Shown here in pieces: positions 9,201-16,721 of a stretch of 64,000 bases of DNA. The translations under genes were made by a program, and so were the position numbers. How positions within the stretch are numbered: the stretch's first letter is position 1; each line of letters starts with the position of its first letter. The notes under the pieces are model-generated. The model searched no databases, was not told the origin of the DNA, and saw nothing but the letters and a program-made list of their open reading frames with translations. Source of the DNA: Clostridia bacterium (GTDB taxonomy: Bacteria > Bacillota > Clostridia > Christensenellales > Aristaeellaceae); contig JAFUFB010000022.1 of the NCBI GenBank assembly GCA_017470145.1, positions 1 through 64,000 on the forward strand, in the 5' to 3' direction.

Positions 9201-9880
9201 TCAGTGCTTACGCCGTCCCCGGCGATGGGAGGGGCGGTTTGTCGGTGCGTTCTTTGCCGCTTCGGCCCGCCGCTCGTAGTATGCCGCGATGGCCTGCCAG
9301 GTTTCGTAGAACCGAGCCGTCGGCATGTCGAGGTATGCCGTCACGGGGGTTCCGCTGTTCAGTGCCGCGTCCACTATTCTTTCGAGATATTGTTGTTTCC
9401 CGCCTGGCCAGACGCGTTGTAAAAAAGCTTCGCGATGCGCAGCGCCGCCGTGAAGTCCGGGGCGCTCAGCCGGTCGCGAATGTCCTTCCCGTCGTATAGC
9501 TTGCTTCTCATGCCCCCGTCTTCAACCCAAGGGGCGCATTTCTCCGCCGCCGCCGCGAAAAGCGCCATGGCCTGTGCGTTGCTGATGGCGAAGATATTGT
9601 TCGCCGGTACGGTATCCAGCGCGTTCATCATCTCCACGCCCGTCAAGGCGCAGAAGTCAAATTCAATTTCGGTAACGTCCTGCCCGTGGCTCCGAATGGG
9701 GATCATCAGTTTCATTTTCCCCCTGCAGAGCCGCCGCAGCTGTTCAATGGGATCCTCAGGAGCTTCCACCGACTTCTCCTGCTTACTTTCCTTCGAATCC
9801 TCGTCCTTGTCCTTGTCCTCGGTTTTTTCGTCCAACAATTCTTCCGCCTTTTTCTCCAAATCCTGTGCCATGTTGCTCAA
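9201..9880 (-). CDS. Tail assembly chaperone -1 frameshift fusion (gpE+E' / gpG-T equivalent)
   Basis: Within the last 25 bases of the chaperone gene the minus strand reads GGGAAAC, a canonical -1 slippery heptamer, phased as G GGA AAC in the gene's frame. A one-base back-slip enters an open frame that bypasses the TAG at 9374 and runs to a TGA at 9201-9203, 16 bp before the gpD start. The extension encodes a plausible domain (for example IVDAALNSGTP and FYETWQAIAAYYERR) with a basic tail. The fusion is about 226 residues. In lambda (gpG-T) and P2 (E-E') such fusions are needed in a low ratio to the short form for tail assembly. Confidence 0.8.
9374..9880 (-). CDS. Tail assembly chaperone, gpE-like (short, unshifted form)
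   Basis: The 168-residue protein matches phage tail assembly chaperones (gpE / TAC family). A disordered, acidic-lysine N-terminus (about 1-45) is followed by the conserved domain with VTEIEFDFCALTGVEMMNAL. The gene lies directly upstream of gpD and the tape measure, the universal position for these chaperones, which coat the tape measure during tail assembly. The frame ends at a TAG at 9374, but the sequence carries a -1 slippery site at 9395-9401 that leads into an extension (next entry). Confidence 0.88.
   Translation of the reverse strand: MSNMAQDLEKKAEELLDEKTEDKDKDEDSKESKQEKSVEAPEDPIEQLRRLCRGKMKLMIPIRSHGQDVTEIEFDFCALTGVEMMNALDTVPANNIFAISNAQAMALFAAAAEKCAPWVEDGGMRSKLYDGKDIRDRLSAPDFTAALRIAKLFYNASGQAGNNNISKE
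9395..9401 (-). promoter_or_regulatory. -1 ribosomal frameshift slippery heptamer GGGAAAC
   Basis: The heptamer is in the correct phase for tandem slippage (GGA AAC to GGG AAA). Lambda uses the near-identical GGGAAAG between G and T. A T6 run about 20 bases upstream (9421-9426) could also slip, but the A-site re-pairing there is poor. Confidence 0.75.
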
Positions 9881-9894
9881 ACCTCGTTTCTTTT

Positions 9895-10194
9895 TGTTTT
9901 TATTTCATGAAAGAGATGCCCCAGCGCCCGAAGGGATGTTTCACTCTGGGGCCCTTGGAGGACGTCGGTACTTAGCGGGTGGCGAGCGCCCCGCGCGAAG
10001 CCAGCCGCTTTGTACCGCTACGTCCGGAACGGGCGAACCTCTGGCGACCGCCAGTGGCGGAAATTTCGCCAGAGGTGAGGTCAACCGAAAGGAAGCGAGC
10101 TCCCCAGTGGGGAGTCGCGACCATTGAGGTTGCGGATAGCGCGAGCCGTGCCCCAGAGGGGAACTCCCGCGCGGGCGCGTCGCTTCCTTGCCCC
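9895..10194 (-). ncRNA. Highly structured noncoding region, candidate RNA
   Basis: This stretch between the tail tube terminator and the chaperone gene has no convincing gene but many nested complementary arms. On the minus strand, AAGGAAGCGA pairs with TCGCTTCCTT and encloses the hairpins CCCGCGCGGG, CCCC-TCT-GGGG and CTCCCC-ACT-GGGGAG. CCTCTGGCGA pairs with TCGCCAGAGG and encloses CCGCCACTGGCGG. GGACGT..GGTAC pairs with GTACC..ACGTCC around a further stem. CCCCAG pairs with CTGGGG. Whether the RNA is made from the minus or plus strand cannot be told from pairing alone. A dispersed intergenic repeat is the main alternative. Confidence 0.5.
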
Positions 10195-10228
10195 AAAAAA
10201 CTCCCGCCCAGCGTCCGCCGGGCGGGAG
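10195..10228 (-). terminator. Rho-independent terminator after tail tube gene
   Basis: On the minus strand the arm CTCCCGCCC pairs with GGGCGGGAG and is followed directly by TTTTTT. It begins 9 bp after the tail tube stop codon, so it should reduce read-through from the sheath-tube transcripts into the downstream chaperone and tape measure genes. Confidence 0.85.
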
Positions 10229-10237
10229 CAATTCTCC

Positions 10238-10753
10238 TTAGTCCAACAAGGCGGAAAGGTCGTTGCTGTAGTCCTTCCCGTTGATGCGGATAATCCCCGC
10301 CATGCTGTCGATCAGGGTCACCACTTCGCCGCCGATCTCCTCCTCGTACCGCAGTACGGAGTATTTCTCCGTGCTGCCGTAGGGGTTGTCGGTCTCGATA
10401 GAGCCCTTCTCGGTGCTCTTGTGAGCGCCCCGCACGCGGATCTTCACCAGTTCCAGCTGAACCTCGCCCTGGCTGGTAATGTAGTTCTGCCGCGCGATGC
10501 GGCCTTCGATTTCGTGCAGTCCCGGGGTCGCCAGGCCCGCGCAGTTGGTGCCGTTGTTGTGGGCGATTTCGAATTCCATCGCGTTGAAGTGATAGATGTT
10601 CGGAATGTCCACGTCCATCACCATGCCAGCGGCTTTTACGCTGGTGGTCGGGTGTTCGATGGTCGGGGGCGTGAAGCTGGTCACGTCCTCGCATTTGTTC
10701 CCGTTGTCGATCAGCCGGTGGTCTTCTACGTTGCAGCGTACATTCTTAGGCAT
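10238..10753 (-). CDS. Tail tube protein (P2 gpFII family)
   Basis: The 171-residue protein matches the phage major tail tube protein of contractile tails in size and in patterns such as GLHEIEGRIA and the conserved central beta region. It lies 17 bp after the sheath gene, the standard sheath-tube pair, and is followed by a strong terminator. Tube subunits stack as hexameric rings inside the sheath and form the DNA channel. Confidence 0.85.
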   Translation of the reverse strand: MPKNVRCNVEDHRLIDNGNKCEDVTSFTPPTIEHPTTSVKAAGMVMDVDIPNIYHFNAMEFEIAHNNGTNCAGLATPGLHEIEGRIARQNYITSQGEVQLELVKIRVRGAHKSTEKGSIETDNPYGSTEKYSVLRYEEEIGGEVVTLIDSMAGIIRINGKDYSNDLSALLD

Positions 10754-10770
10754 TTCTTATTTTCCCTCCT

Positions 10771-12282
10771 TTAGCCCGCCAGTTCGTCCATGGCGGCGAA
10801 GTAAACCTCGAATCCGTCCGCCGTCCAGTTGGCCGTGGCGGTCAGGCTCTTGGCCAGCGGCGTGTTGGTAACGTTGAACAGGATGGAGAAATCCCCGCTG
10901 TAAACGTCGCTCTTCGCCTGGGGGGTGGCTTCCAGCTGAACCTTGCCGTAGGTCAGCGCCCCGATGCCCAGCAGCGCGTCCACCCTGGTCTGCTCCTCCG
11001 CCACAATGCTCTTCAGGTCGTTGATGGGCATGGGCTTGTCGATGTTGATGTTCCGCCGGTGCTGGAAATCGTTCGTCAGGTAGTACAGCATCATCAGGCA
11101 GGTGTCGTTGACATTGATGGTGGTGCCGTTCTCCTGGTCGTAGCTTCCCGCGAACATGCCCCAGATGGCCCATCTGCCGCCCACGTAGGCCGCGCTGTTG
11201 ATGCCGTTGGCGTTCAGGCAGCGGTTGATGATCTCGTCGTCATATACCCGGCCCGTAACGTTCTCGCTGAAGTACAGGTCTTCGATGATGCCGCATTCCG
11301 TGTTGCTCCCGCTCATGTAGGGGATGCCGTTGTTCTGAACCAGCAGGCTCTGGAAGTTCGCCGCGTTCAGCACGGAGAGGTGGTAGGTCTTCCCGTCGGT
11401 GCCCTTCGCCAGGGGGAAGAAAACGCTCTCGTTGTCCCGGTTGTATCCGTTGGCGTTCTTCCAGTCCGGCGCGTTCTGCAGGCTGACGGTGTTGCCGTCC
11501 GTGGTCAGGATGGGCAAGTCCACGAACATCCAGGCGTTCCAGTGCTTGCTGATCTGCTGGCTGTTCTGGTACAGCGCGTTGTGGATGCTGGGAATGCTGC
11601 TGAATCCGGGGGCCAGCAGGAAGGCGGGGATGAGGCCCGTCACGTTGTATACGTTCTTGATGGCGTAAACGCCCGTGTTCAGCCCGTATTCGTCGGTAGC
11701 GCCGATGACGTTCGCTTCCGTCACCTGGGCGGGATCCACCTTGCTCCAGGTGATGCTCAGGGCGCTGGTGCCCAGGCTGCCCTTCTTCTTCTCGACGATG
11801 TTGATGACTTTCTTCATGAAGTCGTATGTCGCCGTGTAGTCCGTGCCCCGGGTCAGGGTCGCGCCCTCGCTCTTGACAACCACGGTGTCCAGGATTGCGT
11901 CCTCGGCGCTGACGATGGTCACTCGTCCGTTGTCCGGGGTCAGGGTCGCGCTGCCGCCCTGGCTCTTCCGGTGAGCGTTGGGGTCAAGCACGTTGATGAA
12001 AACCAGCGGGCCCACGCCGTTCATCTCGAAGTGGACGTGCATCGCCTCGCACAGGGTGTAGCTGGCCCAGTCGTCGCTGTATCCCAGGTATTTCCGGGCC
12101 TCCGCGATGTCCCCGCAGACGATGGGCCGGTTTACATTCTTCGCCCCGCCTTCCACCTGGTGCACGGGCGCGGTGCCGATGTAAACGATGGCCTGCCGGT
12201 GCTTGCCCTTGTTGCTGAAGTCCAGTCCTTCCGCAATGACCTTGCCCCGGGTGCCGTGTTTGAATTCAGGGTATTCTGCCAT
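10771..12282 (-). CDS. Contractile tail sheath protein
   Basis: A 503-residue protein with the pattern of Mu/P2-type sheath proteins. The N-terminus has YPEFKHGTRGKVIAEGLDF. The middle contains the GLIPAFLLAPGFSSIP block, near-universal in sheaths (the LL.PGF segment). The C-terminus has PMPINDLKSIVAEEQTRVDALL and the end strands that exchange between subunits. It polymerises around the tube and contracts on infection. Its presence defines a myovirus-type particle. It precedes the tube gene. Confidence 0.92.
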   Translation of the reverse strand: MAEYPEFKHGTRGKVIAEGLDFSNKGKHRQAIVYIGTAPVHQVEGGAKNVNRPIVCGDIAEARKYLGYSDDWASYTLCEAMHVHFEMNGVGPLVFINVLDPNAHRKSQGGSATLTPDNGRVTIVSAEDAILDTVVVKSEGATLTRGTDYTATYDFMKKVINIVEKKKGSLGTSALSITWSKVDPAQVTEANVIGATDEYGLNTGVYAIKNVYNVTGLIPAFLLAPGFSSIPSIHNALYQNSQQISKHWNAWMFVDLPILTTDGNTVSLQNAPDWKNANGYNRDNESVFFPLAKGTDGKTYHLSVLNAANFQSLLVQNNGIPYMSGSNTECGIIEDLYFSENVTGRVYDDEIINRCLNANGINSAAYVGGRWAIWGMFAGSYDQENGTTINVNDTCLMMLYYLTNDFQHRRNINIDKPMPINDLKSIVAEEQTRVDALLGIGALTYGKVQLEATPQAKSDVYSGDFSILFNVTNTPLAKSLTATANWTADGFEVYFAAMDELAG

Positions 12283-12309
12283 TTGGTTTTGTCCTCCTTT
12301 GGCTGTCGT

Positions 12310-13011
12310 TTAGTCTATTCCGTCCAGCAGCCTTGCGGCTCTGCTGGCTTTCCCTTGGTCGTTGCCGTTGTTGGCGTAGCATTTGAATTCCACGTTCAGG
12401 AATCCTTGATAGAGGGGCCTCCTGTCCTGGATGTAGGCCTGGTCGGAGTACAGGCTGTAGAGGAAGTTGTCGTCTTCCAATATCAAGTCCGTCTGCGGCA
12501 CGGTTCTTTCCCGCAGCAATAGCTCCGCCGCGTCGTCCATCCATTCCACCAGGGTCTGCAGCCCCGGCTCCGTTCCGTCCTTGATGAGGCTCATGTCCGC
12601 CCGCCCGCTCTCCATGCTCTCCGCGAATCCCGGGTATCGAACTCCAGGTTCGTAGATCGTGAAGAGAATCTGCAGGCTCAGGCTTTGCCCCATGTCCTGC
12701 GGTCGGCTGATGTGGCTGTATCGGTCGAATCGCTTCTCCGGGTTGTACCGTACATAGCTGCTCGTCGGCATGATGGTGATGCTGGGCGCGATGCTGAAAG
12801 GGTCTCTGGAGTCCAGCATCCCCGGCTCGTTGGGCCGTGCCGGCTGCCAGGCCAGGAAGCATCTCGGCTCCGCCATGGTGAAGTCAGTCACGTCCGGGCC
12901 GTAGACGCCGTTTTGCCCCGTGAGGGGCTTCGGGCTCTTGAATTCCCGGCCCGCGCATAGCTCCTCCTCGAAGAAGGTCTTCATTTTCCGCAGCCTCTCC
13001 CATGTTCTCAT
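12310..13011 (-). CDS. Neck / tail-terminator candidate protein, unknown family
   Basis: The start is the ATG at 13011, which overlaps the stop of the upstream gene (ATGA). An in-frame upstream ATG at 13035 would lie inside that gene. The 233-residue product is mixed alpha/beta without obvious motifs. It sits between a head-tail joining gene and the tail sheath, where tail terminator or neck proteins of contractile phages usually are. The role is inferred only from position and size. Confidence 0.65.
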   Translation of the reverse strand: MRTWERLRKMKTFFEEELCAGREFKSPKPLTGQNGVYGPDVTDFTMAEPRCFLAWQPARPNEPGMLDSRDPFSIAPSITIMPTSSYVRYNPEKRFDRYSHISRPQDMGQSLSLQILFTIYEPGVRYPGFAESMESGRADMSLIKDGTEPGLQTLVEWMDDAAELLLRERTVPQTDLILEDDNFLYSLYSDQAYIQDRRPLYQGFLNVEFKCYANNGNDQGKASRAARLLDGID

Positions 13012-13352
13012 TCCATCATCACTCCCTTGGCCCATCTGGTAGTCAGGGATATTTCCTTCATGCCCTTCGCGTCGATCACATCTAACACGCGCATAATCAC
13101 CCCGTCGAAGATAATCTCCTCGTTGGGCTGGGCCCTTGCCGGGAGGCTGTCTTCGGGAACGTAGATGATCTTCTCAACCATGTCCGCGTCCCAGCTCAGG
13201 TCGTTGACGTTGTTGTTCTTCCGCTTCAGCGCCTCCGTGTCGTCCGGTACGCAGGTGAAGGGAATCCCGTCCCAGGTGTGCTCCTCCGCGAAGTGCTCCA
13301 GGTTCATGAATATTTTGTGGTTATCCTTCAGGAATCGGTCGCATAGGGCCAT
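13008..13352 (-). CDS. Head-tail joining protein, FII/stopper-like
   Basis: The 114-residue protein has a beta-barrel-like pattern with EEIIFDGVIMRVLDV near its C-terminus, typical of small head-tail connector proteins (lambda gpFII, Gifsy-2-type). It probably seals the portal-neck complex after DNA packaging. It follows capsid and packaging-accessory genes and overlaps the next gene by 4 bp. Family assignment is moderate because these proteins diverge strongly. Confidence 0.65.
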   Translation of the reverse strand: MALCDRFLKDNHKIFMNLEHFAEEHTWDGIPFTCVPDDTEALKRKNNNVNDLSWDADMVEKIIYVPEDSLPARAQPNEEIIFDGVIMRVLDVIDAKGMKEISLTTRWAKGVMME

Positions 13353-13354
13353 TT

Positions 13355-13501
13355 TTATTCCTTCTCCCCGGCCTTGGTGGCCTTGGCTTCCGCCTTGGTC
13401 TCCTGGGGCGCGGGCACGGCCTTGCCCTGTTCGATCAGGCGCACGGCGAATCCCGTGGCGTATTCCTCGATCTTCCCGGTCTTGAGAATCTTGATCTTCA
13501 C
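13355..13501 (-). CDS. Very small head-module protein (48 aa), FI-tail-like
   Basis: A GTG start at 13501 is preceded by GGAGGG eight bases upstream, and the frame runs 48 codons to a TAA. The N-terminal motif (KIKILKTGKIEEYATGFAVR) looks like the small domain at the C-terminus of lambda gpFI and of other phage head-module proteins. A Lys/Ala-rich tail follows. The next gene starts 3 bp later, which supports it as a genuine coupled gene. It may help DNA packaging, by analogy with FI. That is inference. Confidence 0.7.
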   Translation of the reverse strand: MKIKILKTGKIEEYATGFAVRLIEQGKAVPAPQETKAEAKATKAGEKE

Positions 13502-13525
13502 GTTTCGTTCCCTCCTTCCGCCCTT

Positions 13526-13879
13526 TTATTGGGCTTCGTCCGCCACCAGGCCCTCGTCCAGCCCCAGCTCAATGGGCTCCTCGTCCTCCTCCGGGGTGGT
13601 CTCCGGTTCCTTGGCGGCCTTGGCCTTGGCCTTGTTTTTCGCCTTGGCCTTGGGGGCCGCCTTGGTCTCGGCGGGGGCTTCCGGGGCCTGGGCCGGGGCT
13701 TCCGGGGCGGTTTCCGGGGCGGCCTCGTCCTCCGGCGTTTCCGCCAGTATTCCCCTTGCCACCATGTCCTTTATCGCGGCTTCCCCGATGGCTTTTGTCT
13801 GTTCCCCCGTCAAATATTCTCCAGGGGTGATGATGCCAATGGCCGGGTGCCCGGTGTAGCATTTTGCGTAATATCGCAT
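13526..13879 (-). CDS. Head-module protein with Pro/Ala/Lys-rich tail
   Basis: The 117-residue protein has a short conserved-looking start (about residues 1-50, with IGIITPGEYLTGEQTKA) and a long low-complexity region of Ala, Pro, Glu and Lys, ending in acidic residues. Its N-terminal pattern is similar to that of the neighbouring 48-residue protein, so the two may be related. It lies between the capsid gene and head-tail joining genes, as lambda FI does. The function is not known. Confidence 0.65.
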   Translation of the reverse strand: MRYYAKCYTGHPAIGIITPGEYLTGEQTKAIGEAAIKDMVARGILAETPEDEAAPETAPEAPAQAPEAPAETKAAPKAKAKNKAKAKAAKEPETTPEEDEEPIELGLDEGLVADEAQ

Positions 13880-13942
13880 GTGGTTTCTCCTTTGGTTCCG
13901 GGGGAGGGGAGGCCCCGCAGGGCCGCCCCGTCCCCTGGGTTT

Positions 13943-15001
13943 TTACAGCACCTTCATCAGGCACCACGCGCCCACGTTCTCGGGCACGACGGTGGGCCGG
14001 GAAACCAGGCGAGTGGTGATCTCGTCCGCTCCCGCGCCGCCCTTCCGCAGGGCGACTTCCTTCTTGATGTAGGTCTTAATGGCCGCGTTCTCGTCCTGGC
14101 CCACGTATTCATTGATGGGCCCGTGGCAGATGGTCAGGGGCTTCTTGCTGCTGCTGCCCATCAGGATATATCCGTCGGGAATCAGCTTCTCCTGCTGCCG
14201 CTCGTAGTTCAGGAAGTGGCCGTTCAGGCTCACCATCTTCACGCCGTCGCTGTTGGTGCCGCGATAGCGGACGCCCTGGCCCTGGTAGTGGCCCCGGATT
14301 TCGTCCAGGTACACCCGATCCATGTCCAGCTCCTTGCAGTAGTCGCTGTTGGCCATCATGGCCTCGAAAACGCCGCCGCCCATGACCATGATGTCAACAT
14401 CGCCCAGCCCGTTGTACACCAGGTCGAAGGCCGCCTCCATGTCGTAATGGATCTTCGCCCCCGACTGGTTCCAGCGCGTGGTGGGGGTGTAAACGTTCTG
14501 GAATCCGAAGTCCGCCAGCAGGCTTGCTTTCTTCTCCCGGCCTTCTTTGGTGTACCGGCGCAGCTCCAGCTTGCCCTTCAGCAGCACTTCCCGAACCATC
14601 CAGTTCCGGGCGTTCTGGTTCATGGCCTTCAGGTCGGTCAGATCCTGGGCCAGCACGTCCTTGCTCCGCTGTTCCGGGGTCTTCGCCCCCAGCACGGTCT
14701 CGCCGAACTGCCGGGTGCTTACGTCCTCCAGGGTCAGCACCCGTTCCGGGGCCAGCGTGGAGAAGCGGATTTCCCGCATCTCGAATTTGTCCCGGTTGAT
14801 GGCCACGCCGCCGGTGCCAGGCACCACGAAGGGAGCCAGTCCCGTCTCCGCGCCCCGGCGATAGTCGTAGATGGCGCGTTCATCCTCGTACACCTTGCCC
14901 TCCTTGGCGAAAGTGTCCGCCAGGAAGGTGTATACTCTCGGCATCAGTTCCACGGCCTTTGTCATGGCCGCCGTGGAGAAAAGGTTAATGTTCGCAGGCA
15001 T
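13943..15001 (-). CDS. Major capsid protein, lambda gpE family
   Basis: The 352-residue product fits the lambda gpE-type major capsid family in length, gene order (decoration protein just upstream) and pattern, including FVVPGTGGVAINRDKFEMRE (core PGTGGVAINRD) and the C-terminal LVSRPTVVPENVGAW. It forms the icosahedral shell with the HK97 fold. The gene is 21 bp after the decoration protein gene and follows the protease/scaffold gene. Confidence 0.9.
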   Translation of the reverse strand: MPANINLFSTAAMTKAVELMPRVYTFLADTFAKEGKVYEDERAIYDYRRGAETGLAPFVVPGTGGVAINRDKFEMREIRFSTLAPERVLTLEDVSTRQFGETVLGAKTPEQRSKDVLAQDLTDLKAMNQNARNWMVREVLLKGKLELRRYTKEGREKKASLLADFGFQNVYTPTTRWNQSGAKIHYDMEAAFDLVYNGLGDVDIMVMGGGVFEAMMANSDYCKELDMDRVYLDEIRGHYQGQGVRYRGTNSDGVKMVSLNGHFLNYERQQEKLIPDGYILMGSSSKKPLTICHGPINEYVGQDENAAIKTYIKKEVALRKGGAGADEITTRLVSRPTVVPENVGAWCLMKVL

Positions 15002-15022
15002 GTTCTTTGTCCTCCTTTGCCC

Positions 15023-15484
15023 TTATTCGGCGGTTCCGTTGTCGATGGTCACATCCTCCGCGGTTCCGTTGTCGATGGTCACATCCTCCGCCGCCCAGTT
15101 GTCGAAGGGCCGGAAGACGATCCCCTGCTGCCGCAGTGCCAGCGCCTGGGCCACCGTGATTTCGGTGGTGTATTTGCCGTCGCCCTTGGCAATCTTGACG
15201 GTGCCCGCCTTGAAGGCTCCCGCCTCGTAGGCCGCTGCCGCCGCCGCGATGGTCTCGCTGCCGTCGGTGTCGGTTTCGTCCCGAAGAATCAGCAGCGTGT
15301 AGCTGCCGTCCACCTGGGCCGCCGCCGCAGGCTCGTACAGGCCGTCGCTGTTGCGGTAAATCACCGCGCCGTAGGGCACAACGCCCTTTCCGGGTTTCAG
15401 GCTGATGGCAACCGCCTTTCCTTCGCCGGTGGCCAGCAGGTCTTTGTTCTCGCTCGTTCCAAGAGTTCCGTACAAAGTCTCCAT
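15023..15484 (-). CDS. Head decoration protein, lambda gpD-like
   Basis: The 153-residue protein lies between the protease/scaffold gene and the major capsid gene, as lambda D does. Its central part (VPYGAVIYRNSDGLYEP) fits the decoration protein pattern. Decoration trimers stabilise the expanded capsid. The C-terminus ends in two identical copies of AEDVTIDNGT, created by a perfect 30-bp tandem duplication. The core domain probably ends before this tail. Confidence 0.82.
   Translation of the reverse strand: METLYGTLGTSENKDLLATGEGKAVAISLKPGKGVVPYGAVIYRNSDGLYEPAAAAQVDGSYTLLILRDETDTDGSETIAAAAAAYEAGAFKAGTVKIAKGDGKYTTEITVAQALALRQQGIVFRPFDNWAAEDVTIDNGTAEDVTIDNGTAE
15031..15090. repeat. Perfect 30-bp tandem duplication in decoration protein gene
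   Basis: Positions 15031-15060 and 15061-15090 are identical. The unit is ten codons, so the frame is kept and the protein gains one extra copy of AEDVTIDNGT at its surface-exposed end. The lack of any mismatch suggests a recent event. Confidence 0.95.
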
Positions 15485-15509
15485 TTGGGTTTTTCTCCTT
15501 TCGTTGTCG

Positions 15510-15902
15510 TTAGGCCATTTCGGCGGTGTTCGCCGTCATGCCCTTGGCCAGCTCGGCGATTTCCGCCGCCAGCTTGTCAGCGGTCTGCTCCGGCTCGTCG
15601 TGATCCTTCGCGTCTCCGCCGCCGATGTTTCCGGTGGGGGCGGTCTCCGCCCTCCGGGCTTCCAGGTACTCCGCGCCCTCCTGGGCCTGGGCTTCCACGA
15701 TCTGGGCCAGGAAGTCCTCGACGCTGGTGCCCTCGGCCTTGGCCTTCGCCGCCATTTCGGCGTATCTGGCTCCCTTCAGGGTCAGCTTGTCGATGCGGGC
15801 CGTCCGGTTCCGCTCCGCCTCGATGGCCGCATTGGCGATCTCCTGGGCCGCCGTCGGGTTCTCCTGTCGGATCTGTTCGGCAGTTGCGTCTCTCAGTTCC
15901 AT
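15510..15902 (-). CDS. Nested scaffold protein (Nu3-like) from internal start
   Basis: An in-frame ATG at 15902 inside the protease gene is preceded by AAAGGAG (15914-15920), with an 11-base spacer. Such a site is unlikely by chance in a coding region with few A-rich stretches. Translation from it would give a 130-residue helical, charged protein identical to the protease C-terminus. It would correspond to Nu3, the scaffold made from an internal start within lambda C. The scaffold role is inferred from this homologous layout. Confidence 0.7.
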   Translation of the reverse strand: MELRDATAEQIRQENPTAAQEIANAAIEAERNRTARIDKLTLKGARYAEMAAKAKAEGTSVEDFLAQIVEAQAQEGAEYLEARRAETAPTGNIGGGDAKDHDEPEQTADKLAAEIAELAKGMTANTAEMA

Positions 15903-16721
15903 GGTGTGTTCAACTCCTTTGACGTTATTTTCAGTCGAGCTTCCGGCGGCAACTGCCGTATTCTCGTTACTGACTGGGTTGTTTGCCCCCTCTGGGAGGG
16001 TGGTCTCCGCCGTTTCCGGCGTGTCTTCCCGTACCGCCTGGGCGGTACGCACTGGATGCTCCGGCGCGTGGTCGTAGCTCTCCCGCATAACCTCGATTTC
16101 CTCCTGGCTGAAGGCGCAGGCCGCGAATTGGAATTCCTCCTCCGCCGCGTTTTCGCTTTCCAGGATCTCGTCCACGAATCCGGCCTCCTTCGCTTCCTCC
16201 GCTCCGAACCAGCTCTCGGCGGTCATCATTTCCAGGCATTCTTCCTTGCTCTTGCCCGTCCGCTCCGCGTAGATCTCCGCCATGCCGTTGTCCGTCTGGA
16301 TGGCGGCGTTGTAGGCGGAAAGCAGCTTGTCCGCGTTTCCCCAGGCTCCGCCGCTGCAGCGGTGAATCATGTATTCCCCGCCCTTCGCCATGCGAACCTT
16401 CGCCCCCGGCAGGCAGGCAATCAGGGTGGCCGCGCTGTCGCAAGCCCCCTCGATGTCAATGATCTTCTTCGCCTTGTGCTTCATCAGGGCTGTCCGAATG
16501 GCGATGGCCTCTGTCACCACGCCCCCCGGGCTGTTGATGCGCACGGTGATCTCGTCCACGTCCAGTTCGCTCAGGGCCTGGATGAAGTCGTTGCTGGTCA
16601 CGGTGGGGTCGTCTTCCCCCCATTTGTAGGGGTAGATGGCGCTGTAAACCGTCACTTCGCCCTTCCGGTTCCCCGTCTCTCTCGCGCTCGCCACCAGGCG
16701 AAATTCCTTATTCTTGGGCAT
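15510..16721 (-). CDS. Head maturation protease (ClpP/S49-like) with C-terminal scaffold
   Basis: The 403-residue protein has a ClpP-like protease domain (about residues 20-190). INSPGG is the oxyanion/substrate strand, GACDSAATL carries the nucleophilic Ser, and EYMIHRCSGG carries the catalytic His. The C-terminal part (after about residue 273) is charged and helical and looks like a scaffold. In lambda, gpC and the nested Nu3 scaffold share this design. It overlaps the portal gene by 14 bp and precedes the decoration protein gene. It should cut capsid precursors during prohead maturation. Confidence 0.88.
   Translation of the reverse strand: MPKNKEFRLVASARETGNRKGEVTVYSAIYPYKWGEDDPTVTSNDFIQALSELDVDEITVRINSPGGVVTEAIAIRTALMKHKAKKIIDIEGACDSAATLIACLPGAKVRMAKGGEYMIHRCSGGAWGNADKLLSAYNAAIQTDNGMAEIYAERTGKSKEECLEMMTAESWFGAEEAKEAGFVDEILESENAAEEEFQFAACAFSQEEIEVMRESYDHAPEHPVRTAQAVREDTPETAETTLPEGANNPVSNENTAVAAGSSTENNVKGVEHTMELRDATAEQIRQENPTAAQEIANAAIEAERNRTARIDKLTLKGARYAEMAAKAKAEGTSVEDFLAQIVEAQAQEGAEYLEARRAETAPTGNIGGGDAKDHDEPEQTADKLAAEIAELAKGMTANTAEMA

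Noticed and set aside
9421-9426. The T6 run as the frameshift site of the chaperone gene
   Set aside because: In this phase the A-site codon TAC would have to re-pair with TTA. The GGGAAAC heptamer 20 bases later is canonical and in phase.
9941-10694. Minus-strand frames of 96 and 240 codons over the structured region and the tail tube gene
   Set aside because: The peptide is Arg/Pro/Ala-rich and follows the hairpin arms; the region has no ribosome site, and the longer frame is out of phase with the tail tube gene.
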